Source: Owenia fusiformis
Taxonomy: Eukaryota; Annelida; Polychaeta; Sabellida; Oweniidae
Assembly: GCA_903813345.2 (NCBI GenBank)
Contig: CAIIXF020000012.1
Location: 11,636,932 to 11,700,931 of the forward strand
Length of the DNA: 64,000 bases
Reading direction: 5' to 3'
Shown: piece after piece, positions 11,337 to 24,333 of the stretch
How positions within the stretch are numbered: the first letter of the stretch is position 1
Layout: each line of letters opens with the position of its first letter
Notes under the pieces: generated by a model
What the model saw: only the letters and a program-made list of their open reading frames with translations
Told to the model about the DNA's origin: nothing
The model's database searches: none
Made by a program: the position numbers and the translations under genes

Positions 11337-12071
11337 GTAAGTCTATTTATAAACTGCCCCTTAAAGGCCCCATATAAAGTATACTATATTTTCAAACTTA
11401 ACACAGGCCCTTTAAGGAGTTTTGATTTTATTCAATTTCGCTAGGTTCATTAATAGTTTTTCAGCATAATCTTTTCAGTATTGTCTTTATTTAGCTCGTT
11501 TTCAGCATAAAGAATGTCTCAAAAACTTACTTTTGGAGTTTGTATGACTAGTTAAGAAACCATTTTCAAATTTTAATGACCTTAATCTAGGTAATGATTT
11601 ATTATAACAAAAAGTACAGTGAATATGAACCAGCTTTAGAATAGAAATAAGTATCTTATATTAACTTATATTATTATAGAATATTTCAGAAAAAGTTTAA
11701 CTCCAAATGAATAGAATTAATTAAGCTATCAATTACTGAATATTTTTTATGTTACCACCAGAAGGGAATGCAACTTTCGGCTGTCGGCTACCGGATTAAC
11801 CTACTTTTCTATGGCCAACTTATTTAGATATGAATAGTACCTGCCACTATTCCATTAATATTTAAATGAGTTGGTCTAGAAATACTAGGTTAATCTGGTA
11901 GATTACAGCCAAAACTTGCATTTCGCGAATACACTAAGTCTCCAACTTTTTTGTGGATGGTGTTTGGTGGTTGGAATTCAGCAGTTGCTGTTCGGCAGTC
12001 ATCTTCTTTAACAAATAGCAGGTGGTGACATTTTGCATGTTAATACCTTGTTTTGAATTTAATGTATTCAG

Positions 12072-12218
12072 GCAAAGAAGATCTTTGAAGAGGCCGGAGG
12101 TATGGGAGCTTTAGAGTTGTTAGAGTACCATAGCAACGAACAACTCCGTGCACAAACAAATGATCTCTTGGAGAAATATTTCTATACACAACCCGTCGAC
12201 ATGCACGACAACCAATAA
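12072..12218 (+). CDS. TMCO6: TMCO6-like armadillo protein, last coding exon E
   Basis: The acceptor taatgtattcag is followed by AKKIFEEAGGMGALELLEYH and 28 more residues ending TQPVDMHDNQ, then TAA at 12216-12218. The stop overlaps AATAAA at 12214-12219, though this need not be the working polyadenylation signal. Length and content match the C-terminal helix of an armadillo protein. Confidence 0.75.
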   Translation, partial: AKKIFEEAGGMGALELLEYHSNEQLRAQTNDLLEKYFYTQPVDMHDNQ

Positions 12219-15008
12219 AACATGCGCATACAGCTAACCTCAGGTGTCCCAGCTTTCATTCAGTGATATATTTCCTCATCTCTGCTTGTACTTGATTTCA
12301 TTTTTCTCTCATTCACAAGAAATGACCATACTCAACTGAAATAATTATATCTCTTTTTTACACTATTTTACGCTTTTTAATGAATTAGTGTTAAAAGTTA
12401 ATTGATAATTTGATTAATTTTAATTACTGTTAATAGTTAATTGATAATTTGATTAATTTTATCGATATGAGTTAAGCTTAATGAAGCCATAGTGGTGATG
12501 TATAACTATTACCTAAAAACAAGTGTCTGCAGAGGAAAGAGAAATCATCACACTGCAAAGCTGGGAGACTGCCTCAGGAATATCATGTCTTTGCCAGGAA
12601 GGAGACGAGCAACAACATTTGGGAGCAATTAAAAGTGGACAGTTTAGATTAAAGGCCAATATCCATGTAGTTCCTATTCTTAATAACCCCAAAATATTTT
12701 ATATTCATAATGATATTGTTTTTCTATAGCCTACCCTTTGATATTGACCACATCTTTTGTAGCCTAATTATCCAAATCTTAAAAATCAGTTTGGAACTTA
12801 TCGTGCTTTTAACTAATAGTACAGTATTAGGTAAGCAATTTCGATTACTTTGATGATCTTAAAAAAAGAAGGTGTATGGAGGGTGTTCAAAAAAATGCAA
12901 CCCAAAGAAATTGCTATATCTTGAAAATTACTAGTTCATATTTTCAGGAAAGAAAGAAGAGTCTGTGTATGTATACATTGTTGACCAAAATGCATAACAT
13001 TATGAATTTGAAATATTGTGGGGTTAACTAGGATGAAGTGGTGACATATTGTTATAGTCTTAAACCTTTTTGTGAACAGAGTTTGGCTGTCGACATTTGG
13101 AGTTTGATGTCTGTAAAAAATGGCAGGTTGTGACATTTTGCATGTTAATACCCTGTAATTTTAGTGCATAATGGTTGACCAAATTTATACATTCATACAG
13201 TGTATCTGTTATGTGTGACATTAGATACGAATTCTGGCTTAACCCTTTTCACACAATCCATGACTATAGTCACACATAGTGAGACAAGGGTTAAACAGCC
13301 TCTGATATGTACATGTCTTATTTGGTCTCAATGAAAAATCTTAAGGTGCTCACGTATAGAAATGCACATTTTATTTCTTTACGAAATATGATTAGTAGAT
13401 CTGTAGTATTTTAGCAATCATGCAATATAAAAATAATTCTGATTTTATGTATCAACAGTTATAAACTGAATCTTGATTTTTTACTTATAATGTATAACCT
13501 TGTGTATAGCTTAGAATAAATTTATGTATGATAAATGAATTTGAATCTTGCTGAAGATGAAATTGAAATTTTATTTATATGTTAGTATTATGAATACACA
13601 CACAAACAGGATGCTTATTATTACAGGATTATTATTAATGTTGTTATTTTACCATTGATATAATTTGACATATAATAATGGTCTTACGCCATGCTATGTG
13701 AACAATGGATTAATAAGCAGGAAAATTGAATTTCATCATGTGTCAAGGGATGACATCCAAATGTTAACAGTTGCTGGAAAAATTGAGTTCCATTTGGTAT
13801 AGTCTTACCCTCCCTAAATACTAAGTATAATAGGGTTAATGTTAATTTTCTAGTTACTTGAATTGCATTTGAAAATCACATTTTTGCATTGAAGAATTTT
13901 CCTTTTTTTATTAAACAATTATGGGTATTTGTTATTTTTTGCCCACCCTGTATAACCTCATTCCTCCACAACTGTTTACAATAGATACCATCCCTAAGTA
14001 TTAAGCTGCATGAGCTCGGGTAGACAGCTAAAGATGTGTAGTAGATATACCATGTTAAAACCAATATTGCCAATATACTTGATTGCCAAATATAATTGTA
14101 CTGTAGTATAATCCGCTAGATAAATAATCAATTAGAAATAAGCTGTGTAGAATTAAGATGGACTTTTGTAGTCATGTACATGTACATGTAGTTGTTATTG
14201 TTCTCAGAAATGCTAAACTTTGTATTTTCACATGAGCCAAGATTCCTGAATTTATAACAATGTTTAGTTTAATTTAATCTTCAGTGCCATATAATTATAC
14301 AGTAAAATTAGATGTTATACAATTATTTTTTCATTCCTTAAATAGCACTGGTTGTATTTCTGTACTTCTACTTAATTAATTTGGTGGCTGTTTTAATTCT
14401 TGGCAAAAGCCCCCCCCCCCCCCCCTTGGTAAAAGCGCCCAGGTATTATATTTAAAAATTAACTCTGCAAATATCCAACAAGTTACTGTGTTTGTGAAGC
14501 ATTCAAGCATAGCATTTGATCAAAAATGAATATAAGAATAAAATTCATCATCACTTTTTAATATCAAACATGCATAATGCGATATCATGTATAAACAACC
14601 AGTGCCCATTTCATAATAAATTTCACATTGTTGAACAAAAAAATCATGTTATTGTCTTACACAGCAATGCGTTTGTGAAATGATTTAGGCTATATTGTAT
14701 AATGTAAATAAAATATACTGTAATGTAAAAAATTATATATTACTTGTGTTATGTCTAGTGTGATCATCTCGGGCTCTCTAGTCCCTATCTAGAACAAGTA
14801 TGATGAAAGATGGTTGCCTATGGGATCGACCAGCCGTCCGTCCATCAACATTGGCCTCACAAATTAAAACTGCTATTCGGATTGAGTCATATCAAATTAA
14901 CCCCCGGGTATAATAATAATACTATTAAATACTATTAACCGTAACATATGGGATAATCAGAAAAACGAACACTTTTTTATTTCAACAAATATTCATAATT
15001 TTTTGTTT
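12219..15008. other. 3' UTR and intergenic region
   Basis: AT-rich and without a gene I can support. It probably includes the TMCO6-like 3' UTR; candidate AATAAA signals occur near 13516 and 14707. A short duplicated phrase (gtgacattttgcatgttaat at about 12018 and 13130), a near-duplicate of ttaattgataatttgattaa (12397 and 12432) and a C-run at 14410-14425 are the only structures noted. Confidence 0.5.
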
Positions 15009-15437
15009 ATTTTATTTATTGATCATGGTGGTGGGAATGTAACGAAGCCTTGGAATACAGATCTTTCACCGTCTATCCATATTGCACCTTCTGTCTGGCC
15101 GCGTCCCCATATAGGACTGTACATTGTACACATGTTTATTGGTGGATCCATCGGTATATCAGACTGATAGAATATGCTTTCCTGAAAATTAAATAGAAAG
15201 TATTTTTAAGACAAGCATATTAGCCTTCATGTACCTGTACATGTATACTTTGGACTACGATCCCTCGAGATTCGCAACATATAGTTTAAGAATTATCCCT
15301 ATGTCGAAACTCGAAATACGAATGTCGAAATCATACATGTACGTCAATTTCGACCTTGTTCATGTTGTTTCATCGGATAAAAAAATTTCACACGCATTTG
15401 CAACGTCATGAGACAGTGAACATTCACCATAACCACC

Positions 15438-15603
15438 GGTAAGTATCAAGCGAAGGTTACGGCCGTCACCTCCGCATTTAAGATGGCGGGCGGGAAGTGT
15501 CGATTTCGATATTTTTAGTTTTCATCGCATTATCGAAATCGAAACTTCCCGTTCGCCATTTTAAATGCAAAGGTGACGGCCGTAAACTTCGCTTGATACT
15601 GAC
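15438..15603. mobile_element. Small palindromic MITE in GP1 intron 3
   Basis: Arms 15438-15511 and 15531-15603 are inverted repeats (agtatcaagcgaag at the outer end, cgatttcgata at the inner end) with about 10% mismatch and a 19-bp loop. No coding content. The overlapping small frames on both strands are by-products of the palindrome. Confidence 0.85.
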
Positions 15604-17127
15604 CATTGATAACGTGGATAAATATTTTAGGAACATAACTAATATACCGCTCGTTTTGAGAGTCCACAATATTTCTTGAAGTCTATCCAAAACTGCCCAA
15701 AAACTAAAAAATGGTTCGTGTTTTTTTGCCGGAGTACGTCCCTCCATAAATCCCTTCGTCTTGAGGAGCTAGCTCATACAAAAAGTCATTAACTATTGCA
15801 GGGTTTTCAAAGAAGTTCACTTTCTCTCCAATTGTCTCAGTTATCAGCCTACAATCCTGCCCAGGAAGCCATTTTAGTACGAGGGTCCTAAATCTATAAG
15901 ATTCCGTTGATGTTACATTAATGATGCGTGTCACATTACCATAGTACAGTTCATCAGTTGTCACGAGGGATCTTAGGTCAATGCCATATCTTTCATGAAA
16001 AAAATGGAGTGCTCGGAGACTTGAAATAATAGGCAACATATGCTCAAGTACACAGAGGGAAACTAAAAATCAAGTCAATTCTGCTACTCAGAAGATTCTT
16101 GTTTTGCAAAACTGAATGCTTTAATATAATGAATTTGAATTACTTTTACTCAGCTCCAATGGTCTATATTTTATGAGCCTCTGCAATTTATGCAGAAATC
16201 CACTATACGTGCCTTTTTCGAACAAACCAGCAGGCCCCCTCTCTCGGGCAAAAGATTCTTCAAAATCATGCATTTTTTCACCATTCCGAGCACTTTTCAA
16301 GTGATTTGGGCCATTTTTGGACCGTCAAAAGTGAACCACCCTTGATTTTTTTAGAAATTGAACCCCCCTTGGCATGGCAAATCCTGGCTACAGGCCTGAA
16401 CCACTGACCTACCTTCGCCAATAATTTCATTCTTAGTTGTTCGCCCTGCCCAGCCTTGGACCTTATGCCACCATTCTGTCATTGGCAACTTTGGATCCAT
16501 TACCGCCTTAGTCCCCTGTGCTACATAGAACAAGGTGCGGTTGTAGTGCTTGAAACCACCGTATGCTCCTCCATTTTGCTGCTTGCATTGTTTTCTTCCA
16601 CCCTCTATTAACATAACTGACAGGAAACATAGCACCATCAGTAGAATTATGGAAGATTTTGAGCTGGAGTATGATGACACTTTGCTCGTTGTTCAATGTT
16701 TTGTAAAATCTAAAACACTGCACAAATCTTGTATAATGAAAAAGAGGATACATTTTCCAGTATTTCCGAAAGCACTAAATACAAAAATAACCTCGGATAA
16801 TAAAAACTGAAAAATATTAATAAAAAATGAACGCGAGTGTCCTCATGGAATGTCCTAGGTAGGGATGTTTGTCGCTCGAGTTACGTAATTATGCTTATAA
16901 AGTGACTTTAATAATAACTTTTCTTATATGGGCGAAGCTAAGAAGCCCAACTAAGACAACGTAGATGGAGAGGGTTCCTGAATCTGAAAATAAAGATCTA
17001 AGTTTTTACGCTGGTTTTTATATTCTACTTACATTCACTAATTCGAAAAAATAAACGAACAGAAAATCGTCGTCAAAAAAATATTATTGTAAAAAATCTA
17101 AATAAGAAAATTTCTGACAAACCTAAC

Positions 17128-17135
17128 CTCAACAT
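17128..17135 (-). CDS. GP1 exon 1 coding part (MLS start)
   Basis: Only 8 coding nt (ATG TTG AG) before the donor gttagg; the missing base of the third codon comes from exon 2. The same gaggaaaatgttgag arrangement recurs at 26666, 38524 and 56699, which is how the first exons were found. The upstream 5' UTR is conserved between copies, including gataaatact. Confidence 0.75.
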
Positions 17136-17395
17136 TTTCCTCCAGTCAAATGACAGCGTCAACCTAAAAAATGTTCAGTATTTATCCTTCAGCAATGTCA
17201 ATTAATCACGTTATTTAATCTTAATGTTGTAAATTATAATTTTATAGTATAAATGTATTTTGTCATATAAATGATACAATAAATATACATTTTAATAAAT
17301 TAGCTTCAAAATTCAAATCAATGATTTCAATTTATTATCTTACAAAAACAGGCATACAAGTTGGTAAGGCTGTTGCTATTCAAAATATGTTTTTA

Positions 17396-18679
17396 CGGGG
17401 TGTCAAATGATGTTAGGGGACAGTGGAGCAAGACGGACACCCTAAGAGCAGTCTTTTTTTAATAGCTTGTAAAGATATTTTGCTGGGGTTTCTGTTCTGT
17501 CTGTATTGAAACAAGGAACATCAGTGGTATTGATTAAGAGCATTTAATTATTGTTGACGTTTTAAAAGATAAAGATGCATGATAGAAAAAAGGACATATT
17601 CCAAATAAAGTGAGTATGACCATCTTTGACAGCTCAAATGGGCTGCCAGTCTAGCTGGAGGTGATCAGTTGAAGGGGCATGGAAAAGAGCGGTGTCTTTC
17701 TCTAGAGATCTCAATACTTTTTGATGTTCGTGTGCACATCTTTGGAATATCAGTTCCCAGTAGCTTTAGTTTTCATAAGTTGCTCTGTTTTATCCATTTT
17801 AAAAATGGCCCCCTTGTGATCTGCAGACTGCAGCGTTCAAGTCAGACTTGTTACTCGGGTATATATAAAGGGTGGGCCAAAAAACGCCACTTTTTTCAAG
17901 ACACTACAACGTTTTTTTATTTTCCATCCTACATACCCAAAATTTGCAGTTATATAGTGCCAGGGGTTCTTGGTAATAATATAATGTAACAATTTCTTTA
18001 ACGTGTTTTATATTTGATCTAAAAGAGGAGTTCAATTGGTCCTCCACCCTATTTGATGATATATTTTAGTTTTAGTCGCCTTGCTGTTATAGCAGTATCA
18101 ATGGAATGTTAGCTAAGTTTTTTTCAACCGCTCTTAATAGCCAGCTTAAGTTGAGCAATTTTCTAGATTGAGTGCCTTCATACAATCTCCTGGAGACCTT
18201 CCCATACCCTATACTCACTGGGGTTTGTATCAGGGCTATTAGCTTGGCGATCATCAGGCCGTATCAGTTCAGGAACATTTTGTAAATTATGCTTATTTCT
18301 CATGGCACACCACATGTTTAAACGAGACGCTGGTGACATATTTTATTCAGGTAAAAGTGTATAATTCATGATCCATGACTAGAAAACAACCTCAAGTTTC
18401 AGTTGGTATTCAAATTATGATTTTGTATCAAAAATTAAAAAAGTAATAGCATTCTGAAAAAAGTAGCGTTTTTGGCCAACCCTGTACATCAATACCAAAA
18501 AAGTCTATGCAGGATTTCTTCAAAATCAATAAAAAGAGGACTCGATGGAGCAATATTTGACCTTGGTCATCTTTGATTTATTTTATCCAGAATTGATTAC
18601 TCTTTCCAATGACATACAGAATGTATTGGTACTTCTCCTAGTTTCTACTGAAAGGGGCACAACGCTATTTGACACCCTG
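17396..18679. mobile_element. Mariner-like TIR element with another nested inside
   Basis: Left end cggggtgtcaaat after TA (17394-17395), right end atttgacaccctg before TA (18680-18681). The TIR is short and one end base has diverged. No transposase is recognisable. It contains the nested element at 17868. Confidence 0.5.
17868..18484. mobile_element. Nested TIR element, TA-flanked
   Basis: Left aagggtgggccaaaaaacgc and right gcgtttttggccaaccctg are imperfect inverted repeats continuing into cactttttt / aaaaaagta, with TA on both sides (17866-17867, 18485-18486). Non-autonomous: no transposase frame. Confidence 0.7.
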
Positions 18680-19448
18680 TATATACGCTAGGTAGCATAG
18701 AAGCAATAATTCATGTTTTAAAGTGTATATTAATAAATGATTTGAATTAATGTCATGGATCTTATCCAATAGTGACTCTTTTGTGTATTTGTGTTGCACT
18801 TCTGATTATTTAGGTCAACAAAACATGAATGTTTAATGATTTATATTTAATGAATAAAGATTCTATAATTTATGGCGCACTATATGACCGGAGTCTTTGG
18901 CAATGGCTAGAATAAAATCTGAGGTCATATATTTTACATAAATCATAGAATCGAGGTCTTTGTTACGATTCTAATATGTTAAACGAACCAGAAAAACAGC
19001 TTTTAAAACATGTGGTAATATATGCTCCAATATAGACCAATAAATCAATCCGGCAATAATTCACAAAATTATGTCAGATGAGACTATCTAGGGCTCCATC
19101 TAGGACATGATCAATGAAAGATACTTGTACAGTATCTTTATGGACTGAATATCAGTCAGGTTCACTAAGTAAGTCAACATTCGAAATTCATATGTTCATC
19201 AATATTTATGAGAATGGTGCCACAATTGAAGCTAACCTCTGGTTTATTATTTTTTAAATGTTCTGTATAATTAGGTTAATGATTTCAAAATTATCACATT
19301 CTATTTGACCTGCACATCGCTCCAAAACGCAATATGTTGACATATATTGTTTTTACATTTTCAAGCTCTAATATAAAGTTTATGTAAACAAAAATTATTT
19401 TTTTCTGCGTAATATCAAAGAACAATCATTTAGTTAAAAAAATAAAAA

Positions 19449-19515
19449 GGCGAATGCGGGATTCGAACCCGGGCCTCCGGGTGCTCGGCGAGGATTCTAC
19501 CGCTACACCACCATA
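19449..19515 (-). tRNA. tRNA-like sequence (Gly-like), probably pseudogene or SINE head
   Basis: On the minus strand there is an A box (tggtgtagcggtagaat), a B box with T arm (cccgggttcgaatcccg) and a T-run about 1 nt past the 3' end that would serve as a pol III terminator. The sequence resembles tRNA-Gly, but the anticodon stem pairs poorly and the base expected to be U33 is not T, and the acceptor stem is weak. I call it tRNA-derived rather than a working tRNA. Confidence 0.5.
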
Positions 19516-19516
19516 T

Positions 19517-21480
19517 TATTATGAGTGGAGGCAGTAATTAAACGCTACTTATCTTGACTGCAATGATTCGGAAGTGACGTCACGTTCTTCATTTAGAAAC
19601 CTTTTCAAAATCATATCGCCGGCTCCGATCGAAGCAAATTCAATGAAAAATCTTTGAAATGACACATTTATCGTAAGTATTTCTACACAAGATTTGCCCC
19701 ATTTGTTCATCATTCTATAATCTTTCATCAAGCTCAAAATGATAAAGTTCACCCCCGAAACAACCCAAGATTGCGTTTCGGAGCGTAGTCCAGCTTTAAC
19801 ATCCCCGCTCCTCTCGAACTGCTAATGACATCGTCATTACTCAATCATAATGATTGTGCTCTAATTTCTTTTTCTATTTTGTCATCTATTTCTAACCAAG
19901 CAATTTTACACCCAATTTAATTAAAAGTTAAAAAAATAAGTAAAAATAGGTAGCTTTTGTTATGTTCATAGAAATAAGCTAGCACAACTATTTTGATAAT
20001 ATTGTGTTTTAATGTTAATGTCTGCCAATAGGTGTCAGTGCTCTGTGCACCACGCCACCTACTTCCTACTCCAAAAACGTGAAAATAAAGTTTGTCAATA
20101 AAACATCAAATATCTAGTTTATTTATCATATCCTGAACCTACAATACATATAAATATCAACAATATAACAGCTTTATATAATGTATGTTTCTACGACGAG
20201 TATCCCTTTCATACCGAATGTCACACTGACGTTGCTGAAGGAAAGCATGTATTATTGTCTTACTGTTACACAGAAGGCTTGTATTTAATTATGATTTATA
20301 TTGTATAATGTATTTTAATAATAATGACAGTAATGTAAAAAATCGTATATTACCCGTGTTCAGTTAAGTGTGACCATTTAGTACATGTAGGATGAACAAT
20401 GAGAGTTTTTATCTTAATTTCCTTTCGTATCTGCGCCAGAAGGGGGGGGGGGGGGGGGGTTGGGTGCGAACGTTGCTAGCCATGTGAAAAAATGCTTTTT
20501 TACCAGAAAAGAACCATTCATAGTCCTTAAAAAGACTCAGACTGCACCAAATAACGTCTTCGAATATAAATTTCCCGGGAGCATGCTCCCGGAACCCCCA
20601 GGTGCGCGACTTTCGGACACGCAATCTGTTGCCGTACCACCTATATTTTCTAGACAAATGCACGCCCCCCTTTCAAATATGGTCCGCCGCCCCTCTCATA
20701 CGTATGCTTCGGTGCATAAACATATGAATACAAACATTTATACCATACATTAATAAGATACTTGGGTGAACATTAACTAACTCTAAACTAATACTAGCAA
20801 TGATTTATGCTAATGTAGGTCAACTCCTATGTGTTGTGCTCTAAGGAGGTCAACTCCTATGACCTTAACACCTAACATAAATCCTAAATGAATATACTCT
20901 TGCCCGTAGCCAGGATTAACCCGGGGGATTTTTGCCATGGGGAGTTTTTACATTTTTGGCTAAAAATGCATCCGAAAAGTGCTCAGAATGGGAAAAAGTT
21001 TAGGCCGCAGCTTCCGCTTTCCCGGCTCCCCCTCTGGCTAGAATCAGCCCATGCTAGAACTTAAGCAAGTTTTGCATTCGTTCGACTTCACTTCTTAAAA
21101 GAGAGCTTCGTCTCAGTAGTTAATAACTAAATTCTGCGCGCAGGGTAGCAAAAGACAGCAAAAATCATATAAAAGTTTCATTTTTATTAAGATTAATTTG
21201 TCATATTCTAATCCCCTCTCAATTATTACATCATGGTATATTTCATACCTACGACAGAGGTTCTAGGTATATAACGAGCGGAAACGTGACGGTGTATCTA
21301 GTGAGCTGATTGTATCGCCGAGGTCCGGGACCGATAGGTTGTTTCATATTTCAAAAATGTTCTCAGATCACAACGGCCTTTTAAACACGGGGTTACAAAT
21401 GGTGCTGGTAATTCACTGATTTTTTTCGATTTTTTTCGATTTTTTCAATTACTATCAATACATTTTTTATTTCATCTTTA
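19517..21480. other. Intergenic repeats, no gene
   Basis: No gene could be supported. A 17-base G-run ends near 20459. The stretch 20570-20640 (cccgggagcatgctcccgga, then ccccaggtgcgcgac) is related to the insertion at 31562-31859. Around 21075-21115 tttgcattcgttcgacttc is an inverted match to 62715-62745. The segment 20250-20390 resembles 14640-14790, perhaps a duplicated flank of the GP loci. Confidence 0.5.
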
Positions 21481-22109
21481 TTAAGGTGGTGGGAAAGCAA
21501 TGAAATTCTGCAGCACAGCTCTTTCACCGTCTATCCATATTGCACCTTCCCCTTGACCATGCTCCCATATGGAACTGTAAACTGAACACATGTAGAGAGT
21601 TGGCTCCATTGGTATATCAGACTGATAGAATATGCTTTCCTGAAAAATATGATATTCAATTGTTTCATCTTCAAAATTTGTAGCACCAACGTGGTTGTTA
21701 ATTAAGATTCGGATTACGCAGATGATTATCTAAACGTTTAAACGTCTTACAAAACTTCTCCACAATTAAAACAAAGAATATAAACTTTAAATGGGAGAAA
21801 ATATTCACTTTTCGGACAACCCTTGTTAATATTTGAGAAAAACAATATTTACCGCTTTCTTTGAAAGTCCACAATATTTCCTGAAGTCTATCCAATACTG
21901 GCCAAATGCTAACACATGGTTAGTGGTTTTCTTATTGCCATCGTCCTCCATAAACTCCTTCTTCCTGAGGAACCACCACATACAAAATATCATAAATTAT
22001 TGCTGGGTTTTCAAAGAAGTTCACTTTCATTCCAATTGTCTCAGTCGTCACTCTATGATGGTGGCCTGGGAGCCATTTCAGTATGAGGGTCTTAAATCTG
22101 TAGGATTCC

Positions 22110-22662
22110 CACCCTATGCTTAGTGAGCGGACCTAATTTCAAGGGTGATGGTAAGACGAGGCATGGCGCCCAAAAACCAAAGAATATTAGTACCATAATC
22201 TTTTAAGTCGTATTATTGCAGCATTAGGTGATGATATTGTGATATTTTATGCTGTTTTAGAAGTGAAAGATGTTAAACTATGCATACTGTTTCTTTTACA
22301 TCCAATAAAACGAATAGTTAAGATGAAACAGTCGTTTAAAGATACAATTTTAATTTACCGCAAGAAATTACAACCTAATATTGTCAATATGTCAATAATT
22401 CCTGATCGATGTCACATATTAAGATATATGTACCTAGATATGTTTTATTTTTTCATATATGCGAAATAAGGCGGTCTCTAGTTATGTACATCCAATACAA
22501 AATGAATGTTTACTATTCGGCGATCAGAATTTCGATGACGAGCGATGGCGATGTAATTTGCGAAGAAAGCATCAGTGCACCTAGTTACAGGCCAGGTTTG
22601 GGCGCCATGCATCGTCTTTACCATCACCCTTGAAATTAGGTCCGCTCACTAAGCATAGGGTG
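22110..22662. mobile_element. TIR transposon inserted in GP2 exon 3, 5-bp target duplication
   Basis: A 553-bp element beginning caccctatgcttagtgagcg and ending with its complement. The inverted repeats extend about 70 bp (to about ggcatggcgccc on the left). The target duplication is ATTCC (22105-22109 and 22663-22667), and removing element plus one ATTCC restores continuity with the other GP copies. Five-bp duplications and CAC-starting ends occur in Transib-like elements, but there is no transposase here, so the superfamily is open. Confidence 0.9.
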
Positions 22663-23162
22663 ATTCCGTTGATGTTAGATTGATGATGCGTGACACGTTA
22701 CCATAGTACAATTCATCCGTAGTTACGAGATCCCTCAAGTCAATACCATGTCTTTTGTAGAAAAACGGAGTGCTCGGAGACCTGAAAAAGGCAATATTCG
22801 TGCTATTATTTTGATTCCAATTGAAGCCGAACAGAAGAAATTGAACAATGAAGTCTATTATATTCCGGTACTCAGAAGATCCTTGTTTGACAAAGCAACA
22901 TTTTTAAATATATGACTTTTAATTATTGAAGCCAGCTCCAATGGTCAATATATGTTCTCTAAACATTGTTTGATGATGACATTGGTTTTGAAAAAGTGCA
23001 CTTCTAGTTTAGTTGAATAAAAAACGAACAAGGCACAGACGTGAACAATATCGTACCTAAAACACAGCATTGTGGTCTTGTTGACCAAGAAAGCAAGATG
23101 GCCGCAGAAAAGTTAATCAGCTCTAGAACTTATCACTGTGTAACATATGTAAAAATTTGAAC

Positions 23163-24321
23163 GGTTTGGCTGGAAACCTGTAGACAAGTCTTGAAAGTGA
23201 AGATTTTAGGACGGAAAATCCAAAATGGCCACCTTAAAATTTAACCAGAATGCCCAAAAACCAATCAGTTCTTGACGTTGATATGTAGAAACATCCCAGA
23301 AAATTTCAGATGAATCCCTCGAATGGTTTGGCTGAAAATCTGTAAACAAGTCTTGAAAGTGAAGATTTAAGGACAGAAAATCCAAAATGGCCACCTTAAA
23401 ATTTAACCAGAATGCCCAAAAACTAATCAGTTCTTGACGTTGATATGTAGAAACATTTCTGAAATTTTCAGATGAATCCCTCAGAAGGTTTGGCTGGAAA
23501 CCTGTAGACAAGTCTTGAAAGTAAAGATTTTAGGACGGAAAATCCAAAATGGCCACCTTCAAATTTACCCAGAATGCCCAAAAACTAATCAGTCCTTGAA
23601 GTTGATATGTAGAAACATCCCTGAAAATTTCAGATGAATCCCTCAAATGGTTTGGCTGGAAACCTGTAGACAAGTCTTGAAAGTGAAAATTTTAGGACGG
23701 AAAATCCAAAATGGCCACCTTAAGATTTACCCAGAATGCCTAAAAACTAATTAGTTCTTGACGTTGATATGTAGAAACATCCCTGAAAATTTCAGATGAA
23801 TCCCTCAAATGGTTTGGCTGGAAACCTGTAGACAAGTCTTGAAAGTGAAGATTTTAGGACGGAAAATCCAAAATGGCCACCTTAAGATTTACCCAGAATG
23901 CCCAAAAACTAATCAGTTCTTGACGTTGATATGTAAAAACATCCCTGAAAATTTCAGATGAATCCCTCAAATGGTTTGGCTGGAAACCTATAGACAAGTC
24001 TTGAAAGTGAAGATTTTAGGACGGAAAATCCAAAACGGCCACCTTAAGATTTACCCAGAATGCCCAAAAACTAATCAGTTCTTGACGTTGATATGTAGAA
24101 ACATCCCTGAAAATTTCAGATGAATTCCTTAAATGGTTTGGCTGGAAACCTGTAGACAAGTCTTGAAAGTGAAGATTTTAGGACGGAAAATCCAAAATGG
24201 TCACCTTAAGATTTACCCAGAATGCCCAAAAACTAATCAGTTCTTGACGTTGATATGTAGAAACATCCCTGAAAATTTCAGATGAATCCCTCTAATGGTT
24301 TGGCTGGAAACCTGTAGACAA
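23163..24321. repeat. 162-bp satellite, 7 units
   Basis: The anchor ggtttggctggaaacctg recurs at 23163, 23325, 23487, 23649, 23811, 23973, 24135 and 24297, every interval exactly 162 bp, giving 7 full units and a 25-bp partial. The later units are the most alike. It lies in GP2 intron 2. Reading frames here are repeat translations. Confidence 0.95.
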
Positions 24322-24333
24322 GGTGAAAAGTGA

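Larger units (their letters stand above)
15023..17135 (-). pseudogene. GP1: secreted-protein family member, damaged
   Basis: Four coding exons on the minus strand: exon 1 17135-17128 (ATG TTG AG|gttagg), exon 2 16663-16413, exon 3 16020-15648, exon 4 15181-15023 (TGA, with AATAAA 4 nt beyond). The product starts MLSSKSSIILLMVLCFLSVM, a clear signal peptide, then has a KQC segment, NRT and NVT glycosylation sequons and a C-terminus ending FPPP. I do not recognise the family. Two lesions are visible: the exon 3 acceptor, ttcag in the other copies, is ttcaa here, so the AG is lost or shifted by 1 nt; and exon 3 is 373 nt rather than 377, a net 4-nt loss in the GKK region that leads to an early TAG near 15704. 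Intron 3 holds a small MITE. Confidence 0.75.

Noticed and set aside
15478-15747. 89-codon minus-strand frame overlapping GP1 exon 3
   Set aside because: A frameshifted reading of the exon 3 end followed by intron and MITE; splice sites and homology to other copies give the correct frame.
16508-16753. Alternative-frame readings of GP exon 2 (also 31358-31564, 42685-42894, 44887-45210)
   Set aside because: They run through the exon 2 acceptor in a different frame from the conserved signal-peptide frame and lack a consistent upstream exon.
23163-24321. Regular array as a possible CRISPR
   Set aside because: Whole 162-bp units repeat without unique spacers, in a eukaryotic intron; it is a satellite. 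The 75-bp and 158-bp arrays were rejected for the same reason.
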